In this document: positions 41,154 through 51,505 of the stretch, piece by piece
How positions within the stretch are numbered: position 1 is the first letter of the stretch
Layout of the letters: each line of letters starts with the position of its first letter
Source of the DNA: Marinilabilia salmonicolor JCM 21150
GTDB taxonomy: Bacteria > Bacteroidota > Bacteroidia > Bacteroidales > Marinilabiliaceae
Length of the DNA stretch: 64,000 bases
Assembly: GCF_000259075.1 (NCBI RefSeq)
Contig: NZ_AJKI01000021.1
Location: 62,001 to 126,000, forward strand
Direction: 5' to 3'
Notes under the pieces: generated by a model
What the model saw: the letters and a program-made list of their open reading frames with translations, nothing else
Database searches by the model: none
Told to the model about the DNA's origin: nothing
Translations under genes and position numbers: made by a program

Positions 41154-44100
41154 TTAGAATTTAACATTTACACCCAACAGGAATACTCTCGGACGCGGGT
41201 AATAACCCAGATCAACTCCGGAAACCCAGTCACTGGTACCATACCCGACTTCGGGATCCATTCCATCGTATTTGGTAAATGTAAAAGCATTCTGTACCTG
41301 GCCGTAAAAACGAAGCTGACTCAGGTATTTCCAGTTAATCAAATCACTAAAGTCATAACCCAGTGATATATTGCTGATGCGAAGGAAATCTCCGTCCTGC
41401 AAATACAAGTCAGAGAATGACCAGTTCACGTTATTATCAGTTACCCGGGGCATCTCATTGGAAGTACCCTCGCCGGTCCATCGGTTCAGAATTGCACTGG
41501 TATAATTGGCCTTTTTGTTGGCATGATTGCGGTAAGACTGAACAATCTTATTTCCGGCCACACCACTGGCGGTAACATTAAAATCAAAGTTCTTGTACAT
41601 CAGGTTAACATTAAAACCAAAAGTAAAGTCAGGCATTCCGTTCCCCAGATCTACCTTATCATCCTCATTGATTTTACCATCCGTGTTCTGATCCACATAT
41701 TTCACATCGCCAGGCTTCACATTGGGCTGGAAAATACCGTTTCCTGAATCTCTCCACCATTGAATCTCAGCCTCATTCTGAAATATACCTGCAGTTTCGA
41801 AGCCCCAGAAATATCCGATGGCATGACCGTTTTGAGCACGATAGAATTCACCGGAATTATCATAAAGCATATTGCTCTCTCCGTGAATGATTCCATCTTC
41901 TGTTGGAATGGCACCCACCTCATTTTTATTGTAAGCCCCGTTGGCCGACAAAGAATACCTCAGGTCACCAATCTGGTCATTCCAGTTCAGCGCCAATTCA
42001 ATCCCTGTATTTTTGACATCACCACCATTGATAAAAGGAGCCCCGGTTCCGGCAGTTCCCAATATGGGCGCTTCCACCAGCCAGTCCTTGGTAGTTTTGA
42101 TGTAGTAATCGATGTTGGCCCCCAAACGAGAGTGCAGGAAACGGGCATCAATACCCACATTGATTTGTTCGGAAGTTTCCCACTTTACGCCTGCATTGGC
42201 CAAACGACCGGGATATGCACCTTTCACATTGGATCCCAGCTGTGTTCCGAAAAGGTAATATCCGGCAGGGTAGTCTCCGTCATAATTGGTAATGATCATC
42301 GGAGAGGCATACTGGAAGTTTTCGATATTCTGGTTACCAACCTGTCCCCAGCTAGCTCTGAGTTTCAGGTAATTCATCCAGTCGCCGGCATCTTCCAGAA
42401 AGGACTCCTCCGACATTACCCAGCCTGCCGAAACAGAAGGAAAATATCCCCAGCGATTGCTTTCCTGAAACTTTGAAGAACCATCGGCCCGGAAAGTAGC
42501 ATTCAGCATATACTTCTCTTTGAAGTTGTAGCCAAAACGGGCAAAATAGGAAACACGACGAGCTTTCACTTCAGGCCCACCTTCCACATTGCGCTTTTCG
42601 GTAACTCCTGTAATATTTCCATCCTCATCTTCCACCAGGGTAGCCTGGCCGGTAGTGTTATCCAGGTAAGCATAGTCCCAACTGTCAAATTGCTCAAGCA
42701 GGTCCCAGTTAGATCCCTGCACGCGCATTCCCTGATATTGAATAGACTCCATACCACCAAGCACCTCGAAACGATGGTCACCAACTTCGAAATTATAGGT
42801 TGCGGTGTTGGTCCAGGTCAGGGTATGTCCTTTCGACATATTTTGCTGAACAGTAGTGTGATCTTCATTGTAAGAATAAACAGAAAATCTGTAAAGAGGA
42901 GTATAGCTGCGGTATTCTCCGGCATAGTAATTAATACCAAAAACCGTTTTAAGGGCAAGGTTTTCGATGGGCTCCAACTCAGCATAGACATCGGCCAGCA
43001 AGCGCTGATCATCATTCTCATTATTGCTGTTGGTCATCATGTGCCCATAAGGGTTCCCATCACCATCATACCACTGCGAAGAAGAGGTATCGTTATACGA
43101 AGAATCGTACTTGTTATTGTCGCTAAAAACCGGCGCAAGCGGAGAAGTTCCAAAAGCTCCGCGAAGTGTATTGCTGTACTGATTGCCCACCTGAACTCCG
43201 TTTCTCATGATGTAACTGAAGTTCAAGTGCTGTCCCACCTTTAACACATCATCGTACAGCTTGTGCTCTGTATTTAAACGAAATCCGTAGCGTTCATAAT
43301 TGGAAACATCAGGACCTCCTACAACACCTTCCTGTCCGGTATAATTCAAAGACATAGAATAAATGGAGGATTCAGAACCACCACTAAGTCCTATGTTGTA
43401 ATTTTGCGTAACAGCATCGTCCACAAACATTTGCTCAACCCAATCGGTATCTGACGTACCATCAAAAATAGAAGGATTATACAGCGCAGCTCCCGAGTTG
43501 GCTGCCTGCTCCTGCATGATGGCAATGTATTCATTGCGGTTCAGCATGTCGGTATATCTTGGTACCCGCTGAATTCCGTAATAGGTATCAAACGTCACCT
43601 GGCTTTTACCTGCTTTTCCGGTCTTGGTAGTAACCAGCACCACACCATTGGCGGCCTGCGACCCATAGATAGCAGCAGAAGCGGCATCCTTCAATACATC
43701 GATACTCTCAATATCCGAAGGAGCAATGGTCGAAATATCTCCTTCAATTCCATCGATAATGTAAAGAGGCCCGGCATTACCAACAGTTCCCAGTCCGCGA
43801 ATGGTTACCTTCATATCGGCTCCCGGCTGACCCGATGTGGAGGAAATATTAACCCCGGGTGTGCGTCCCTGGAGGGCCTGCAAAGGAGAAGTATTGTTCA
43901 TCCGCTCAATGTCTTCCCCTTTAACCTGCAGGGTAGCTCCGGTAACCAGTTTTTTCTTCTGCACACCGTAACCAACCACCACCACTTCATCAAGGTCGGT
44001 AATATTGTCTGACAGCTGCACATTGATGGAGGATTGTCCGTTCACCGGAATTTCCTGACTCTCAAAACCAATAAACGAAAACACCAGGATGGCATCATCC

Positions 44101-44291
44101 CTTACTTCTATTGAGTAGTTACCATCCACCTGCGTAATGGTACCATTCATCGTACCCTTTTCGAGGATGGATACCCCCGGAATGGGTTCATTTGACGAGT
44201 CAGTAACCAAACCGGTCACTGTTTGCTGGGCCATCATCAGCCCAATCCCCGCCATAAAAAAGAACATAAAAAGAAAACTCTTTTTTAACAT
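41154..44291 (-). CDS. susC: SusC/RagA family TonB-dependent oligosaccharide importer
   Basis: The 1045-residue protein has a signal peptide (FMAGIGLMMAQ), a carboxypeptidase-like domain (VTGLVTDSSNEPIPGVSILE), the TonB-box region DEVVVVGYGVQKK, the plug (LQALQGRTPGVNISSTSGQP, YIIDGIEGD, ESIDVLKDAASAAIYGSQAA) and a barrel ending RPRVFLLGVNVKF. It should import oligosaccharides produced by the GH5 enzyme, together with the SusD partner. It is the first gene of the structural operon, about 100 bases behind a promoter -7 box. Confidence 0.95.
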   Translation of the reverse strand: MLKKSFLFMFFFMAGIGLMMAQQTVTGLVTDSSNEPIPGVSILEKGTMNGTITQVDGNYSIEVRDDAILVFSFIGFESQEIPVNGQSSINVQLSDNITDLDEVVVVGYGVQKKKLVTGATLQVKGEDIERMNNTSPLQALQGRTPGVNISSTSGQPGADMKVTIRGLGTVGNAGPLYIIDGIEGDISTIAPSDIESIDVLKDAASAAIYGSQAANGVVLVTTKTGKAGKSQVTFDTYYGIQRVPRYTDMLNRNEYIAIMQEQAANSGAALYNPSIFDGTSDTDWVEQMFVDDAVTQNYNIGLSGGSESSIYSMSLNYTGQEGVVGGPDVSNYERYGFRLNTEHKLYDDVLKVGQHLNFSYIMRNGVQVGNQYSNTLRGAFGTSPLAPVFSDNNKYDSSYNDTSSSQWYDGDGNPYGHMMTNSNNENDDQRLLADVYAELEPIENLALKTVFGINYYAGEYRSYTPLYRFSVYSYNEDHTTVQQNMSKGHTLTWTNTATYNFEVGDHRFEVLGGMESIQYQGMRVQGSNWDLLEQFDSWDYAYLDNTTGQATLVEDEDGNITGVTEKRNVEGGPEVKARRVSYFARFGYNFKEKYMLNATFRADGSSKFQESNRWGYFPSVSAGWVMSEESFLEDAGDWMNYLKLRASWGQVGNQNIENFQYASPMIITNYDGDYPAGYYLFGTQLGSNVKGAYPGRLANAGVKWETSEQINVGIDARFLHSRLGANIDYYIKTTKDWLVEAPILGTAGTGAPFINGGDVKNTGIELALNWNDQIGDLRYSLSANGAYNKNEVGAIPTEDGIIHGESNMLYDNSGEFYRAQNGHAIGYFWGFETAGIFQNEAEIQWWRDSGNGIFQPNVKPGDVKYVDQNTDGKINEDDKVDLGNGMPDFTFGFNVNLMYKNFDFNVTASGVAGNKIVQSYRNHANKKANYTSAILNRWTGEGTSNEMPRVTDNNVNWSFSDLYLQDGDFLRISNISLGYDFSDLINWKYLSQLRFYGQVQNAFTFTKYDGMDPEVGYGTSDWVSGVDLGYYPRPRVFLLGVNVKF

Positions 44292-44388
44292 AGCATTGGA
44301 TTTAAATCTTTAAAAAATGAAACACTCCTTCTTTTGAGTAAACTAAAAGTTCACTGTCCAATACATTTTTTAACTGTATTCGACTCCT

Positions 44389-44396
44389 CAAAGGTA
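44389..44396 (-). promoter_or_regulatory. Promoter -7 box of the susC operon
   Basis: The minus strand reads TACCTTTG, a perfect TAnnTTTG. No TTG lies at the -33 position, as expected for a promoter needing an activator such as the adjacent hybrid regulator. The rest of the 44292-44805 gap holds no gene I can support. Confidence 0.6.
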
Positions 44397-44805
44397 TTTT
44401 AACACTCTTTAAGACTTAAGTCCTTTTGTATAAATGATGGGGGGATTTGGTATTGAAGAGACGACAATATGTATTTCAAAAAGGGGTGAAATGTATTCTA
44501 CAGAAGGTTTACAGAATTCAATTTCAAGACATTGCATCAAGCTAAATACAGATCGCGTCAGCTTTCAGAACCCGATGTGGAAGGAGGCAAAAATGGACGA
44601 CTTAGGAAAACTAAAACACAAAAGTCAACATGGCGATCTGAACATTAACACCCACGAGTGTTGTTCGGCTGTTGTTCGACTCTTATAAAATTGGAGAATA
44701 GTCGATGAACAGTCGATGAAGCCCCGAAGCAGATACAACCGAGTCCCGAAACTGGTACCACCAAGGGGCTAAGCAAATATGAAGCAGAGGGTTACAGAGA
44801 AAAAA

Positions 44806-47800
44806 TCACCCGTTCTTTTCGATCCGCTTTACATATTCGGAAGGAGAAACACCGAACTCTTCTTTAAAGTAACGAGAGAAATATTTGGGATCGTTAAAGC
44901 CAACTTTAAAGGCCACTTCACCAACATTGAGCTGACTTTTGCCCAGCAACTGGGCGCCTCGTTTCAGCCGCATAATGCGAATAAATTCTGTAGGTGTTTT
45001 TCCCGTCAGAGATACGATCTTGTTGTAAAGATGTCCCCGACTAACCCCCATTTCGCGGCTAAAAATTTCCACCGACAGATCGGTGTTGGCAATATTTTTC
45101 TCCACAAACCGCGTGGCTTTTTTTATAAATTTTTCATCCAGGGATGTTACGCCAATTTCTCCGGGTTCTATTTCGAAATGCTGTTTTTCCAGTTTGGCGC
45201 GGAACTGCCGGCGTATTTCGATTTGTTTCCTGATTTTAAGCTCCAATACCTCATAATTGAAGGGCTTGGTAATGTAATCATCTGCTCCGGCTCCCAATCC
45301 TTCTGCTTCCTGCTCAGAAGACACCTTAGCTGTAAGCAGAATGACTGGTATATGAGACGTTTTGGACTCACTTTTAAGAATACGACACAACTTTACGCCA
45401 TCAGTTCCGGGCATCATAATGTCACTAATGATAATATCAGGATAGACAGACCGGGCCTTTTCAAGTCCGGAATCTCCATCTGCAGCTTCTACAATACGAT
45501 AATCGCGGCGTAAATTTTCTTTGAGATAGAATCTCAGATCTTCGTTGTCTTCGATGATCAAAAGAAGCGGCTTTTCACTATGGTCCTCCTCCTGCTTATC
45601 TGCAATCTTTTTTCCCCTTCCCCGAAGATTATAAACCTCAATTCTTTCGTCGGATGCAACTCCTGTATCCTCCTCGTGTGTCAGAGGCAATTCAACAGTG
45701 AAAGTACTTCCCTGCCCGGGTTCACTTGTAAGAAATATTTCCCCCTCATGCAATCGAACAAACTCCTGTGTAATGGCAAGCCCGATGCCACTGCCAAGAT
45801 TCTGTGTATTCCTGTTTCCAACCTGAAAGAAGCGTTCAAAGATCTTTTCCTGTTTTTCGGATGGGATTCCAATACCTGTGTCGCTTATAGCGATACGCAC
45901 TACTCCCCCCGAGTTTTTCTCCGAAGTCTCCGAAAACTCAATATTCAACTTCACCTCTCCATTCTCCTGAGAAAATTTAAAAGCATTGGACAACAGATTA
46001 AACACAATTTTTTCCATTTTATCCGGATCAAAACTCATGGTCAGAGAATCAACATTGGAAGAAATTGAAAAACGGATCGACTTGGTGTCAAACAGATCTG
46101 AGAAAGAAATAGCAACTTCCCGAACAAATGCGACAATATCCCCTTTTGTCCTGCTTAGAACAATTCCCTGAACCTCTATTTTCCGAAAATCCAGTAATTG
46201 ATTTACCAAACCTAAAAGTCTTCTGGCATTTCTGGTCACCAGCTTTAATTGCTCCCTGATACCGGCATCTTTCACATCACCAATCAGTTTTTCCAGCGGA
46301 GTTAGAATCAGTGTCAAAGGAGTTCGGAATTCATGACTGATATTTGTAAAAAACCTGATTTTCATCTCATCCAACTCATGAATTCGCTTGTGCTCCATCA
46401 ATTCATTCTGCCGCTGGTATTTGATTCGTTCACGACGTCTGACTATGAAACCAAAGAACACAACCAACCCTGCAAACAATAGGATATAAGCACCATAAGC
46501 ATATCGGGTGGCATAAAACGGAGGTTTTATTATCACGGTCAATACCGCCTCCCCTCCATAAGTGGCATCATCTCCAACCTGACCTCTCACACGAAAACGG
46601 TAAGTGCCGTAATTCAGGTTGGTATAGGTCGCCATAGGATTCTGGGCATCGGCAGCAACCCATTCCTGATTAAAACCCTCCAGAAAATATTGGTATTTTA
46701 TTTTCTCAGGATGAAAATATCCCATCCCCGAAAAGTCAAGAGAGATTACATTCTGATCATGCCTTAATTCCAGTGTATCGGAGAGAAAGAGTGGTCGCTG
46801 AAGAATGACCCTTCGATCAACTTTTTCCCCGACCTCCACTTGTTTATTAAAGAGTCGCAAACCGGTAATTCTAACCTGCGGAATCCGGGTGCTTCGCTGA
46901 ATCTTTGACGGATCAAACAGATTGAAACCATCAGGCCCGCCAAAAATTAATTCACCATTGGAAGTTTTAAAGGATGCGTGTTCATTAAATTCGCGCCCCT
47001 GCAGTCCATCAAGTAAATCAAAGTTGTTAAAGGAATATTCAGGTCCCTCGTTTCCAGTCCGTATTTTTAACCTCGACAAACCATTCAAAGTACTCATCCA
47101 AATGTTTCCCTGACTATCTTCAAGCAAGTTGAGTATATTATTATCAGGCAGACCGTCACGTTCCAAAAACAATCGAAACTCTTTGGTTTCGGGGTTATAC
47201 ATATTCAACCCATTTCGGGTACCAAACCACATAAATCCCCGCTGATCTTCGAGTATGGCCAATACAATATGATGGCTCAGAGCATTTTGCTTGCCCGGAT
47301 TGGCTGGGATGTGAGAAAACCTTCCGGTTCTTTTATGAAGTACATTGACCCCGTAGGAAGTCCCAACCCAAAGGTCACCATCACTGTCCTCTTCCATGGT
47401 CAGAATAAAATTAGAATTTACAGAATTCAGATCTCCGTCGCGGTAATGTAGAAAACGATCATTGTCCTCATCAAAAAGATCCAGACCTCCCCCCAGGGTA
47501 CCTACCCATATCCGTCCTTCCGAGTCTTCCAGAATTTTCCAGATCCGATTGTCTGCAATGGTTCCCGGCATCTCCGGATTGTGATAATACCTTTTAAACT
47601 TTCCGTTGTAATAACAATTCAACCCCCCATAGTAAGTTCCTACCCACAAACGACCTTGAGAATCAAAGAGCAGACTCACCACCACATCGTGACTCAAAGA
47701 ATCAGGATTAGATGGACTGGCCCTAAATACCCGGTACCTTCCAGTATTGCGGTTATAATATATCAGCCCGTTTCCATTGGTTCCGATATACAGGTTTCCC

Positions 47801-48963
47801 TTATTATCTTCAGCAAAACAATCTATATCATTGGCTGGAAGTCCACCCCCGGAAAAGGGATTGTGCGAAAAAAGTTTAAATTGAAAAAGATCTGGATGGT
47901 AATAATTAACACCCTCTTTGTAAGTCCCGATCCAAATGGTTCCGGAATTATCCCGCATCAGGGATGTGATGCTGTTTTGAGATAAACTATTGGACGCTCC
48001 TTCGGTTGTTCTTACATTGATGACTGAAAAGTCTGATTTATCGATGATCTGCAAACCTCCATGATCGGTACTAACCCAGATATGTCCCTTTTCATCCTGC
48101 AGAATACCGGTAACAATATTGCTGGCCAGGTTGTATCGGGTATCATTTACGGAAAAGTGTAATTCCCTGCCATTTGACACATCCAGATAAAACAATCCGA
48201 GATCACTTTGCTCTGAATAAATCCAGAGATTACCACTCTGATCAACAAAAACAGAATAATAGTCGCCCACCGGAACATCAGATAAAATCCTGCTCTCATA
48301 TGAAGAAACAACATTACCGGTTTCAATATCCAGCCGCTCCACTCCCCCTTGTGCGTTCACTATCAACACTGTAGAATCGGTATCTGCGACAATATCCGTT
48401 ACTAAATCACTACTTATATCATTTTTGTTCCCTCTCAGCTCATGAAAACGCTCAATTTCATCAGTTTGAGCATCCACTCTGAAAACCCCGTACTGATTGG
48501 TTGACACCCACAAGTTAGAGCCGCTGTCAATTACCAAAGATGAGATATAGTCGGAAGGAATGTGGTCTTCACGGGTGAGAAGGTCATAATCCGAACAGAA
48601 AACATCTTTGTAAGGATTAAATATGGTCAATTGATTATCCTGAGATAAAATCCACAAAGAACCCCTGTGATCTTCAAAAATCCTCTGAACATTATTAAAG
48701 GGAATAGTAGTGCTATCTCCCGGAATGTTCTTATAGGTTTTAAAAGAATGTCCGTCGTATCGGTTCAACCCCGAAACAGTCCCAAACCAAACAAATCCGA
48801 AACGATCTTTATGAATGGAGGAAATTTGATTATTAGAAAGGCCATGAGAACTATTGAGATGGCGGAACTTGTAGTCGGCCTGATCCAGTTTTTGTCCTGT
48901 CAGAAACAAACAAAAAGCAGACAGAATCACACTGACCAATATTTTTCGGAACAAATACCTCAT
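44806..48963 (-). CDS. Hybrid two-component system regulator of the xyloglucan locus
   Basis: This 1385-residue membrane protein combines sensor and regulator. After a signal peptide, a two-component propeller of about 14 blades fills residues ~30-690 (repeats such as GFVWFGTVSGLNRYDG, GRLWVGTYYGGLNCY, GNIWMSTLNGLSRL), then a Y_Y_Y domain (~700-790), a transmembrane helix (GAYILLFAGLVVFFGFIV, ~800-820), HisKA (FTNISHEFRTPLTLIL, His phosphoacceptor), HATPase (NLLSNAFKFSQ, DTGIGIPSE, GSGIGLAIT), a receiver (DIIISDIMMPGTDG with the phospho-aspartate) and an AraC helix-turn-helix at the C terminus (VAFKVGFNDPKYFSRYFKEE). The periplasmic propeller is expected to sense an oligosaccharide and activate susC transcription. 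Confidence 0.96.
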   Translation of the reverse strand: MRYLFRKILVSVILSAFCLFLTGQKLDQADYKFRHLNSSHGLSNNQISSIHKDRFGFVWFGTVSGLNRYDGHSFKTYKNIPGDSTTIPFNNVQRIFEDHRGSLWILSQDNQLTIFNPYKDVFCSDYDLLTREDHIPSDYISSLVIDSGSNLWVSTNQYGVFRVDAQTDEIERFHELRGNKNDISSDLVTDIVADTDSTVLIVNAQGGVERLDIETGNVVSSYESRILSDVPVGDYYSVFVDQSGNLWIYSEQSDLGLFYLDVSNGRELHFSVNDTRYNLASNIVTGILQDEKGHIWVSTDHGGLQIIDKSDFSVINVRTTEGASNSLSQNSITSLMRDNSGTIWIGTYKEGVNYYHPDLFQFKLFSHNPFSGGGLPANDIDCFAEDNKGNLYIGTNGNGLIYYNRNTGRYRVFRASPSNPDSLSHDVVVSLLFDSQGRLWVGTYYGGLNCYYNGKFKRYYHNPEMPGTIADNRIWKILEDSEGRIWVGTLGGGLDLFDEDNDRFLHYRDGDLNSVNSNFILTMEEDSDGDLWVGTSYGVNVLHKRTGRFSHIPANPGKQNALSHHIVLAILEDQRGFMWFGTRNGLNMYNPETKEFRLFLERDGLPDNNILNLLEDSQGNIWMSTLNGLSRLKIRTGNEGPEYSFNNFDLLDGLQGREFNEHASFKTSNGELIFGGPDGFNLFDPSKIQRSTRIPQVRITGLRLFNKQVEVGEKVDRRVILQRPLFLSDTLELRHDQNVISLDFSGMGYFHPEKIKYQYFLEGFNQEWVAADAQNPMATYTNLNYGTYRFRVRGQVGDDATYGGEAVLTVIIKPPFYATRYAYGAYILLFAGLVVFFGFIVRRRERIKYQRQNELMEHKRIHELDEMKIRFFTNISHEFRTPLTLILTPLEKLIGDVKDAGIREQLKLVTRNARRLLGLVNQLLDFRKIEVQGIVLSRTKGDIVAFVREVAISFSDLFDTKSIRFSISSNVDSLTMSFDPDKMEKIVFNLLSNAFKFSQENGEVKLNIEFSETSEKNSGGVVRIAISDTGIGIPSEKQEKIFERFFQVGNRNTQNLGSGIGLAITQEFVRLHEGEIFLTSEPGQGSTFTVELPLTHEEDTGVASDERIEVYNLRGRGKKIADKQEEDHSEKPLLLIIEDNEDLRFYLKENLRRDYRIVEAADGDSGLEKARSVYPDIIISDIMMPGTDGVKLCRILKSESKTSHIPVILLTAKVSSEQEAEGLGAGADDYITKPFNYEVLELKIRKQIEIRRQFRAKLEKQHFEIEPGEIGVTSLDEKFIKKATRFVEKNIANTDLSVEIFSREMGVSRGHLYNKIVSLTGKTPTEFIRIMRLKRGAQLLGKSQLNVGEVAFKVGFNDPKYFSRYFKEEFGVSPSEYVKRIEKNG

Positions 48964-49060
48964 GATGTCATTAATAACAGAATCTGTTTCGGTAAAATGG
49001 AACTTCTTCAGTCATAAATGTAAACAAATAATAAAAATAACTTCTCCAACCTGCGATTTT

Positions 49061-49459
<399 letters not shown>

Positions 49460-49482
49460 TTAAAACAACATTATAAACAAAA

Positions 49483-49512
49483 AACAGACTGAATACAATC
49501 ATTCAGCCTGTT
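49483..49512 (-). terminator. Rho-independent terminator upstream of the GH43 remnant
   Basis: On the minus strand AACAGGCTGAAT and ATTCAGTCTGTT pair over 12 positions with one mismatch around a 6-base loop, followed by TTTTTTGTTT. It lies about 390 bases downstream of the dapA stop with a MITE-like element in between, and probably ends dapA transcription. Confidence 0.75.
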
Positions 49513-49691
49513 TCAAATTTCAAAATTTCCTGTCAGCTACCGAAGAAAATACTCTTATCTCTTTCGACTCAAATTCTTACAAGCAAGCGGCGGAGCGGAG
49601 CGATTCTGCTCAACAATTAAGAAAATGCTGGCTCTCACCAATATATTTAGTGAAAGCCTTCCAATTTCTAAATCAAAGTTAACTCTAGGTA

Positions 49692-49845
49692 GAGTCTGTC
49701 CATAAACTAAGCGTTTTTCACGTGTTTGAGATAGAAAGTTAAAATTCAAGGCGTGTGAAAAATCAAAAACCACAGAATTCTAATGTATTTGAGGATTTAG
49801 ATTTTGAGCAACAACGCAGAAATTGGACTTTATAGACAAACACTA
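49692..49845. mobile_element. MITE-like element M2, copy 1
   Basis: The ends GAGTCTGTCCATAAACT (about 49694) and the complement of ACTTTATAGACAAACACT (49827-49844) are inverted repeats matching at 13 of 17 positions. The interior has no gene. Its termini match those of a second element at 62.02 kb. Confidence 0.55.
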
Positions 49846-49904
49846 AGTAAAGCGATACTTCGCAAAACTCGTATCGCTCAACTTATGTTCGATATGCCTG
49901 AGAA

Positions 49905-50795
49905 CTATATCAGCTTCAGTTTCTTCAATTCAATTTTCAACTGTTCTCTGGTATCATCCTCCATTTCACACAGAGGAGCACGGAACACTTCATTGACTCT
50001 GCCCATAAGCGCAAGAGCAGTTTTTACCGGCAAAGGATTTGACTCAGCAAACATCAGTTCCATCAACGACCGATATTTGTAAAACAATTCACGAGCCACC
50101 TTATAATCACCATTTATTGAACTCTTCATCATTTGATGAAAATCAGCCGGAATAAGGTTTGCAACCACTGATATACACCCGTCAGCCCCCAGACAGTTGG
50201 CCGAATAGGAAAGAAAATCATCACCACTGTAAACCTTAAAACCATCAGGTCGGTTGGCCAAAAGCTCGGCAAACACATTCATATCACCACCAGCTTCTTT
50301 TATCGCAATAATATTATCGAAATTATTGGCCAACTCAATAGCCGTTGATGGTTCAATGTTACTTCCTGTTCGTCCCGGGACATTGTATAAAATGATTGGA
50401 GCATCCACATTTTTGGCAACCTGAGAGAAATGTTTGTACATCCCTCTTTTGGAAGGTTTATTGTAATAAGGAGCCACCACCAACAAGGCGTCAGCCCCGA
50501 GTTCCACCGCCTTACGACTGTATTTAATGCAATCGACCGTTGAGTTACTTCCAGTTCCGGCGATTACAGGAACTCTTCCGTTGACTTTCTTCACACAGCG
50601 CTCAATCATCTGAGCATCTTCAGCATCGCTTAATGTTGGTGTTTCACCTGTTGTACCACACACTACAATTCCGTTGGTACCACTGTTGATATGAAATTCC
50701 ACCAATTCATCAAAGGTTTCCAAATCGATTTCACCGTTGTCTTTAAAAGGGGTTACAATGGCTACTATTGAGCCTTGCAATTGTTCAATCTGCAT
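49905..50795 (-). CDS. dapA: 4-hydroxy-tetrahydrodipicolinate synthase
   Basis: DapA condenses pyruvate with aspartate semialdehyde in lysine and diaminopimelate synthesis. The 296-residue sequence has all the expected residues: GIVVCGTTGETPTL (threonine pair), VAPYYNKPS, the catalytic tyrosine and arginine in ILYNVPGRTGSN and the Schiff-base lysine in IIAIKEAGGD. These distinguish it from sialic acid lyases and ketodeoxygluconate aldolases of the same fold. It is a single housekeeping gene between the two polysaccharide loci, with its own -7 box at 50877-50884. Confidence 0.95.
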   Translation of the reverse strand: MQIEQLQGSIVAIVTPFKDNGEIDLETFDELVEFHINSGTNGIVVCGTTGETPTLSDAEDAQMIERCVKKVNGRVPVIAGTGSNSTVDCIKYSRKAVELGADALLVVAPYYNKPSKRGMYKHFSQVAKNVDAPIILYNVPGRTGSNIEPSTAIELANNFDNIIAIKEAGGDMNVFAELLANRPDGFKVYSGDDFLSYSANCLGADGCISVVANLIPADFHQMMKSSINGDYKVARELFYKYRSLMELMFAESNPLPVKTALALMGRVNEVFRAPLCEMEDDTREQLKIELKKLKLI

Positions 50796-50876
50796 AGTTT
50801 GTTATTTTATATTAAATTCAAACTTCATTCATTTCCTTTACGACAATTAAGCTGATTCATTGCATTGTCTGAAACT

Positions 50877-50884
50877 CAAAGGTA
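50877..50884 (-). promoter_or_regulatory. Promoter -7 box of dapA
   Basis: The minus strand reads TACCTTTG about 82 bases upstream of the dapA ATG, a perfect TAnnTTTG match. The -33 region is only weakly like the consensus. Confidence 0.55.
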
Positions 50885-51080
50885 ATACATATTCGTTATT
50901 TGGGAAAATTTTTGTTCTTGTCCGGTTTGAAAATCCGTTTATCATGTAATCCGAGATTCTCATCAAGAAAATCTTTATTTAGCGTAACCCTGAAAGGGGA
51001 AAAAACGTTTAGAAAAAATCTGGAACTAATTTTTGCGTTTATTGGATAAACCGTTTACTTTTACTGAAAAATTATCAATC

Positions 51081-51209
51081 ATGAAGAAATTAGCACTTGT
51101 TGCCTCTGTGTTGTTGTTAGTAGCTTTGGGTTTTTCATCCTGCAAGTCTGTACAGGACTGTCCTGCTTATGGACAGGCCGATGTTGAAACCGAAGAAGTC
51201 AGAGCCTGA
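51081..51209 (+). CDS. 42-residue cysteine-containing small lipoprotein
   Basis: The ATG at 51081 opens a short frame, MKKLALVASVLLLVALGFSS then CKSVQDCPAYGQ and an acidic tail (ADVETEEVRA). The first 20 residues are a typical signal peptide and FSSC is an acceptable lipobox for this phylum, so the mature form would be a 22-residue lipopeptide with a second cysteine in a DCPAYGQ motif. An A-rich leader precedes the start. I cannot name a family or function. It is the only plus-strand gene between the two polysaccharide loci. A hairpin terminator follows at 51415. Confidence 0.7.
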   Translation: MKKLALVASVLLLVALGFSSCKSVQDCPAYGQADVETEEVRA

Positions 51210-51414
51210 TATTTTAATTGATTTTTACTGTACATTCATTTATTTCCCGTTTGTTTTTCATCAGTATAAAATTTATCTAAATAAATGGACTGATGGAACT
51301 CGCATGCAAGAACTTACACACGTTCTTATGAAATAACCATTTTCATGCTCATTTCATCACGGGATGTTTAATGATTGCCAAGAAAGCTATCAGAATCAGG
51401 GGTAAAAAAACTAA

Positions 51415-51446
51415 AAAAGGAACAAATTAACTGTTCCTTTTTTTTT
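51415..51446 (+). terminator. Rho-independent terminator for the small lipoprotein gene
   Basis: AAAAGGAACA and TGTTCCTTTT pair around a 7-base loop and are followed by nine T residues on the plus strand. It lies about 205 bases after the small lipoprotein stop. The A run in front also permits weaker use on the minus strand. Confidence 0.75.
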
Positions 51447-51459
51447 ATGTCTCAAAAAA

Positions 51460-51484
51460 AGGTGCCCGATATTGACGGACACCT
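51460..51484 (-). terminator. Rho-independent terminator of the xylan module
   Basis: On the minus strand AGGTGTCCG and CGGGCACCT pair (one G-U) around a 7-base loop, followed by TTTTTTT. It starts 22 bases after the GH43 stop and faces the terminator at 51415. Confidence 0.85.
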
Positions 51485-51505
51485 CTAAAAGTTATGAAAA
51501 CACCA

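Noticed and set aside
44434-44688. Plus-strand frame of 84 codons upstream of susC
   Set aside because: No family resemblance, unusual composition, and it overlaps the expected regulatory region of the susC operon.
49555-49773. Minus-strand frame of 72 codons between dapA and the GH43 remnant
   Set aside because: It runs into the MITE-like element and shows no recognisable protein features.
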